Origin: Acanthosepion esculentum
Taxonomy: Eukaryota; Mollusca; Cephalopoda; Sepiida; Sepiidae
NCBI GenBank assembly: GCA_964036315.1
Contig: OZ038498.1
Coordinates: forward strand, 14,475,497 to 14,539,496
Reading direction: 5' to 3'
DNA length: 64,000 nucleotides
A program made the translations under genes and the position numbers. Of this stretch, positions 59,952 through 64,000 are shown piece after piece (the first letter of the stretch is position 1; the number at the start of each line of letters is the position of its first letter). Below the pieces are notes generated by a model. It was not told the origin of the DNA. It was given only the letters and a program-made list of their open reading frames with translations, and did no database searches.

Positions 59952-59954
<3 letters not shown>

Positions 59955-59967
59955 TGGACATGGAAGT

Positions 59968-60026
59968 CAGCACTTAGAGGCGACAGTCTGTTTCATGCTA
60001 GTGCAATCGTCAGGCGACTAGTGCTG
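59968..60026 (-). ncRNA. Hammerhead ribozyme candidate, left arm of the Penelope-like element
   Basis: Exact reverse-complement counterpart of the right-arm motif at 62,026-62,084: CUGACGA at 60,013-60,007, predicted cleavage between 59,982 and 59,981. Antisense to the ORF. Confidence 0.6.
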
Positions 60027-60136
60027 TTGTTTTTCTCGGCTATTTATATAAGGGTCAGTGGTGCATTATGGGTAGTCTATTTTGACGGTTACTTTTACCG
60101 GAAGTGGCTTATTTGTTTATTTATTTATGTCATTAA

Positions 60137-61202
60137 ACTGCAACAAACATTTATGTCATTAAACTGCAACAAACAAAAGACTGATAAAACTAGAAAAGCA
60201 ATAATTAAAATTTTCAAAAATAACGGATTCGAGATAGATATAAAAACTAACCTAAACGAAGTAGATTTTCTAGATGTCACCTTCAACCTAAGAAAAGGCA
60301 CACACAAACCATACAGAAAACCGAATGATAAACCACAGTACATACATATACACTCCAACCACCCGCCTTCTATAATCAAACAGATACCTAAATCGATTAA
60401 CCGCAGGCTTTCCGACAATTCTTCCGATGAATCTATATTTAACAAGGCCAAGAAAGACTACGAAACAGCCCTAAAAGATAGCGGATTCCCAGCAACACTC
60501 ACATACTCACCACAGAACACAAAAAAGACCAACAGAAAAAGAAATATCATATGGTTCAACCCACCGTACAGCAAAAACGTAAAAACAAACATAGGAAAAA
60601 TATTCTTCAAGCTTTTACACAAACACTTCCCGGAATCAAGCACCCTACACAAAATATTCAACAAAAACACAGTAAAAATCAGCTACAGTTGCACCGAGAA
60701 CATGACACAAATAATAAAAAAGCACAACAGAAAAATTATTAACAAACCACACGAACAAATTAAACCCACGTGCAACTGCAGAATAAAAAACGAATGTCCC
60801 TTAAACGGTAATTGTTTACAAAACAACGTAATCTACCAAGCCACGACAAAATCAGCAGATAATGAAGAAAAAGTATATATAGGAGTAACCGAAGGACCAT
60901 GGAAACAAAGAAATTATGTACACAAAATGTCTTTCACAAATAGTAAATATGCGAACAGCACAATGCTTTCTAAGTATATCTGGGAAATAAAAAACAAAAC
61001 ACACACCACACCAAAAATATCTTGGAAAATAAGGAAAAAATCATCAGCCTACAACAACCTATCAAAAACCTGCAAACTTTGCTTGGAGGAAAAAATAGCT
61101 ATCATTACCTTCCCAGATGAAAATAAATTATTAAATAAAAGATCCGAGCTAATCTCAAAATGTAGACATGAAAACAAATTTTTACTACGTAACTTAAAAT
61201 AG
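60137..61202 (+). CDS. Penelope-like protein C-terminus: post-RT, zinc-linker, GIY-YIG endonuclease
   Basis: An uninterrupted frame (ATG at 60,021, but its first ~38 codons translate the terminal repeat) ends with TAG at 61,202. Recognisable blocks: KAIIKIFKNNGFEIDI and VDFLDVTFNLRKGTHKPYRK with SNHPPSIIKQIPKSINRR (after RT motif 7), a linker CNCRIKNECPLNGNC, then NNVIYQATT and KVYIGVTEGPWKQRNYVHKM, SKYIWEIK and CKLCLEEKIAII. These are the CCHH-type linker and GIY-YIG nuclease of Penelope-like elements, with catalytic Arg (KQR) and a Glu in LCLEEK. The palm with the YADD box is absent, so it cannot be autonomous, although no stop interrupts ~350 codons. Confidence 0.85.
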
Positions 61203-62025
61203 AAAAATAAATAAATATATAAACAAACAACAATAAAATAAGCAAAATAAATTACTCCAAACAAATCATAAAACCACACCTGTTAATATACGAAACAAAA
61301 TCAAAACAAAAGAACGGACGAAAGTTATAACTGTTATACAAATAAAAATAATAATGAAAAAAAAAAAAAAAAAAAAAAAAAAACATTAATAAAAGATAAT
61401 ATACTACGTTACTTAAAAACCGAAAGCTAAAAAGATATAGTGTAACAAATAAATAACAACAAGTATAATTAAATCGATCTAAATACATCCAAATATATAA
61501 ATAAACTAACAACCGATTACGATAAACTAGCCGTTTAAAAAACAAAACAAAACAAAAACAAATAAAGATAACCAACCTAAATAGATAAATTAAAAACTGT
61601 TCCCACCTAAATAATAGTCAGAAAAAACCACAAATTCAACAAACAGATTTAATCAATGACAAATAAACAAATATATAAGATAAAAAATAAAAATGAAAAT
61701 AAATAAAAACAAGCAAAACAATTTGACCCAAATAAATAAGCGAACAAGCGATTTCCGGTAATGACGGCCATTATAGACTACCAACAATAAGCTATATAAA
61801 CAAATTTTTACTACGTTAACCAAAAACACCGATCAAAATAAAAGAATAAATAAATAAATATATAAGATAAAAAATAAAAATAAAAATAAAAAAACAAATA
61901 AAAAACAAGCAAAACAATTTGACATAAATAAATAAACAAATAAGCCACTTCCGGTAAAAGTAACCGCCAAAATAGACTACCCATAATGCACCACTGACCC
62001 TTATATAAATAGCCGAGAAAAACAA

Positions 62026-62084
62026 CAGCACTAGTCGCCTGACGATTGCACTAGCATGAAACAGACTGTCGCCTCTAAGTGCTG
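62026..62084 (+). ncRNA. Hammerhead ribozyme candidate, right arm of the Penelope-like element
   Basis: Stem I: CAGCAC (62,026-62,031) with GUGCUG (62,079-62,084) and GC (62,037-38) with GC (62,071-72), leaving an internal loop as in natural type I hammerheads. Core CUGACGA 62,039-62,045. Stem II UGC/GCA with loop ACUA. GAAA 62,058-62,061. Stem III ACA/UGU with loop GAC, C17 at 62,070. All invariant core positions match. The weak point is a U-U at the first stem II position, where G-C is usual. Confidence 0.65.
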
Positions 62085-62177
62085 ACTTCCATGTCCACTT
62101 TTATATTTACACACGCTCTATCTCTGATATTGAGCACTTTACCCCATAAATATAGCACACTTTAAGACTATATTTCT

Positions 62178-62179
62178 GC

Positions 62180-62223
<44 letters not shown>

Positions 62224-62268
62224 CTGTGTGTGCGGGGCGTGTGTGTGTGTGTGTGTGTGTGTGTGTAC
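62178..62268. repeat. (TA)n(GT)n microsatellite
   Basis: TA run after the Penelope-like 3' tail, then GT with one interruption. Confidence 0.97.
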
Positions 62269-62609
62269 AGATGAGTTCATCGATTCCTCGTAGTAAAACA
62301 ATGTGTATGTATGGAGAGGGGATATACACATATCTACACGCATGCTGAGAAAAACACACGAAAATGGAAATAGATCTAAGAACACAAAGGGATCATTAAA
62401 AGATAAGAATGCCGATAACTACTCCATCATTTCTCGGACCAATCTTAATTGTTTTATAACCCTTCACGCAGAAATCTTCACTGCCAGTTCAAGAAAGACA
62501 TTTGGGCCACTAACACAGAAAAAGAGAATGTCTCGTATCGAGAATATTTAACATCGAAAAGCATAAAGGAAAAAAATTAATTATTTTTAATAATATGTAG
62601 AAATCTCCA

Positions 62610-62662
62610 CCCTTTGCCTGATGACGGTCGCGAGACCAGAAACACGTGTAGCAAAATTAGGG
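62610..62662 (+). ncRNA. Hammerhead ribozyme candidate with GNRA-capped stem II
   Basis: Core CUGAUGA 62,618-62,624 and GAAA 62,639-62,642. Stem I UUUGC (62,613-617) with GCAAA (62,651-655), extended by CCC/GGG across an AUUA bulge. Stem II GGUC/GACC with a GCGA tetraloop (62,630-633). Stem III ACA/UGU with a two-base loop, then A17 at 62,650. Predicted cleavage after 62,650. One C x A mismatch at the base of stem II. It lies ~130 bases before (TA)n in an unidentified element. Confidence 0.6.
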
Positions 62663-62780
62663 AAAATAAAGCATAATATATTTTTTTAAAAATCCACATT
62701 ACAACCAAAAAACGTTTGCAGTTTCTCTCTTCATTTTAATATACACACTTTTCTCTCGTTGGAACTCCTTTAACCTCTTT

Positions 62781-62782
<2 letters not shown>

Positions 62783-62830
<48 letters not shown>
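62783..62830. repeat. (TA)n microsatellite
   Basis: TA run. Confidence 0.98.
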
Positions 62831-62972
62831 GCGTTTGCTCTGTGGATGAAGATTCTGGATGGAATTCTAAGTGTGCCACATAACCCAAAGTATAACATTT
62901 TGATTGGATATTAATGGACACACCCTGTAAAAGCACCTCGTTTTTGTGTATGAAGCTTCAACGATCGCTGAG
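62828..62972. repeat. Direct repeat copy 1 (~145 bp)
   Basis: aatgcgtttgctctgtggat...caacgatcgctgagag; matched at 63,424-63,568 with about three differences. Each copy directly follows a (TA)n. Confidence 0.92.
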
Positions 62973-63374
62973 AGAGCTAGCATTTGGATAGACTACAGTA
63001 TCACACTTATCTTCTAGGCATTAACACCCTGTTTGCGTGGAGCTATTGATTCCTTTATGATTCGCATGTACAGCTAGCCTATGTTTACCGTTTTTATTAC
63101 TTGTAATCTGTAATGTTCACCTTATAGACTTACGAATAAAAGCAACATCTTCATAGTCCAGCGGTACTCCAAAATGCAAAAAGCGTTAAGAAATCTGTGT
63201 TGTCCGACGATCTCATCAATTCTACGCTATGTTGTTTGAGTTAGACGGAGAAGAGTGAGTAAGCAATTTGGTCAAATACTTCCCTTTAAATACCTTACCT
63301 ATCCAGGCTATAAAAACAATAAGCCGTTACTCTAATGAACGTGTCAAGGGCCGGTAATAATAATAATAATAATG

Positions 63375-63377
<3 letters not shown>

Positions 63378-63424
<47 letters not shown>
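63378..63424. repeat. (TA)n microsatellite
   Basis: TA run preceded by (ATA)n. Confidence 0.98.
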
Positions 63425-63426
<2 letters not shown>

Positions 63427-63568
63427 GCGTTTGCTCTGTGAATGAAGATTCTGGATGGAATTTTAAGTGTGCCACATAACCCAAAGTATAACATTTTGAT
63501 TGGATATTAATGGACACACCCTGTAAAAGCACCTCGTTTTTGTGTATGAAGCTTCAACGATCGCTGAA
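63424..63568. repeat. Direct repeat copy 2 (~145 bp)
   Basis: Same sequence as 62,828-62,972; followed by another (TA)n at 63,587-63,628. Confidence 0.92.
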
Positions 63569-63583
63569 AGATAATTAAGTCAG

Positions 63584-63631
<48 letters not shown>

Positions 63632-63639
63632 ATTCATCG

Positions 63640-63800
63640 AATCCTGAAGAAGCGTCAACAGAATGCAATGGACAGTCGTTTCGTCCTATTTTGGAATTCA
63701 TCAGCAGTGGGAATCTACAACCGAGATTCGAACCCGGACCGTTTCGATACAACGCAAGCGTCATACCAGCTGTACCAAAAGGCCTCAGTGGCGAAGAAGA
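63640..63800 (-). mobile_element. tRNA-headed SINE with schistosome-like hammerhead motif
   Basis: Minus strand: A-box-like TGGTACAGCTGG (63,777-63,766) and B-box-like GGGTTCGAATCT (63,735-63,724) at normal tRNA spacing, then the hammerhead-like unit at 63,709-63,666, then ~35 bases and (TA)n. The head does not fold into a full tRNA acceptor, so it is a SINE rather than a tRNA gene. Confidence 0.7.
63666..63709 (-). ncRNA. Hammerhead ribozyme candidate in the SINE
   Basis: Core CUGAUGA 63,704-63,698; GAAA 63,682-63,679; stem III ACG/UGU region with loop AC (one G-U), then C at 63,671 (GUC cleavage triplet). Stem I CACUG/CAUUG with one C-U mismatch. Stem II UUC/GGA with one wobble under an A x C. 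The run from CUGAUGA through aggacgaaacg closely resembles known schistosome hammerheads. Confidence 0.6.
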
Positions 63801-64000
63801 AACTGAATAGACTCGATATAGCGCCGCTACTCACAAATTCTGTGGCGATACTCATCCAAGTATTCATAACCCAATGGGTTGTACCCCAAGAGCAACGTCT
63901 TTCGCTTCCCCATAACCGCTCCACGGCAGAGCATTAGCTGAGTCAAGCAAGGATATACAACTGATAGAATTTGGAGGAATTGGAATAATCAATATAGTAA

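Larger units (their letters stand above)
59951..62178 (+). mobile_element. Penelope-like element with ~180-bp inverted ends, RT deleted
   Basis: 59,951-60,131 and 61,920-62,100 are inverted copies with a single difference seen (gacgg/ggcgg). Between them lies a long frame for the C-terminal part of a Penelope-like protein. The right end continues 77 bases to a (TA)n, the left end abuts (TA)n directly, and the 190-base copy at 25.97 kb has the same two junctions. Each inverted arm carries a hammerhead-type core. Inverted or direct terminal repeats and frequent 5' truncation are known for this class. Confidence 0.82.

Noticed and set aside
63720..63790. Genuine tRNA gene
   Set aside because: A and B boxes are present but the acceptor ends do not pair and no clean anticodon stem was seen; better read as a SINE head.
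57650..64000. Upstream chitinase exon with DxxDxDWE
   Set aside because: Looked on the minus strand for the DWEYP codon pattern (GG-RTA-YTC-CCA-RTC on the plus strand) and saw none; presumed outside the window.

Overview
This is animal nuclear DNA, most likely from a cephalopod mollusc (octopus-like). The assignment is an inference. It rests on AT-rich sequence packed with (TA)n, (CA)n, (GATA)n and (TTTC)n microsatellites, many tRNA- and 5S-derived SINEs, Penelope-like and APE-type non-LTR retroelements, Tc1/mariner relics, a Helitron-like end, and a host gene with introns of 5-14 kb. There is no prokaryotic gene organisation, and most long open frames are microsatellite or transposon translations.

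Host gene. Five exons of one secreted-type family 18 chitinase lie on the minus strand (57,542 to 20,679). They encode, in order, the MAYNYHG strand, the YGMSFTL region, the QWVGYDD region, the [14 protein letters not shown] strand with a Pro/Thr linker, and a terminal six-cysteine CBM14 chitin-binding domain ending in TAA. All junctions are GT/AG and phase-compatible. The 5' exons (signal peptide, DxxDxDWE catalytic motif) were not found and presumably lie beyond base 64,000. Everything between 20.8 and 57.4 kb is therefore intronic.

Layout. 1-20 kb: downstream flank of the chitinase with non-LTR fragments (2.1, 3.0-4.3, 7.6-8.3 kb), RTE-like fragments (1.5, 6, 19.3 kb), mariner and Tc1 relics (2.8, 7, 9.4, 18.1 kb), a GATA minisatellite (8.3-9.0 kb), a large inverted duplication (10.7-14.9 kb) enclosing a 94-bp tandem array, and a 107-bp array (17.2-18.0 kb). 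20-34 kb (last intron): microsatellites, hammerhead-like motifs, a Penelope fragment, and an LTR element inside a non-LTR element. 34-43 kb: an RLE-type non-LTR relic split by another retroelement, then a 5.3-kb 74-bp minisatellite with a ~1.98-kb higher-order period. 43-52 kb: a 120-bp array and a ~3-kb 199-bp satellite bracketed by SINEs. 52-64 kb: a Helitron-like element, a mariner deletion derivative with a paralogous empty site, and a cluster of Penelope-like elements.

Most notable signal. Several elements carry motifs with the conserved core of the hammerhead ribozyme (CUGANGA...GAAA...UH with pairable stems). They occur at the inverted ends of a Penelope-like element, 3' to tRNA-like SINE heads, and repeatedly next to (TA)n tracts. 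Hammerheads in Penelope-like elements and in schistosome SINE-like repeats are established. The assignments here come from reading by eye and are unfolded and untested.
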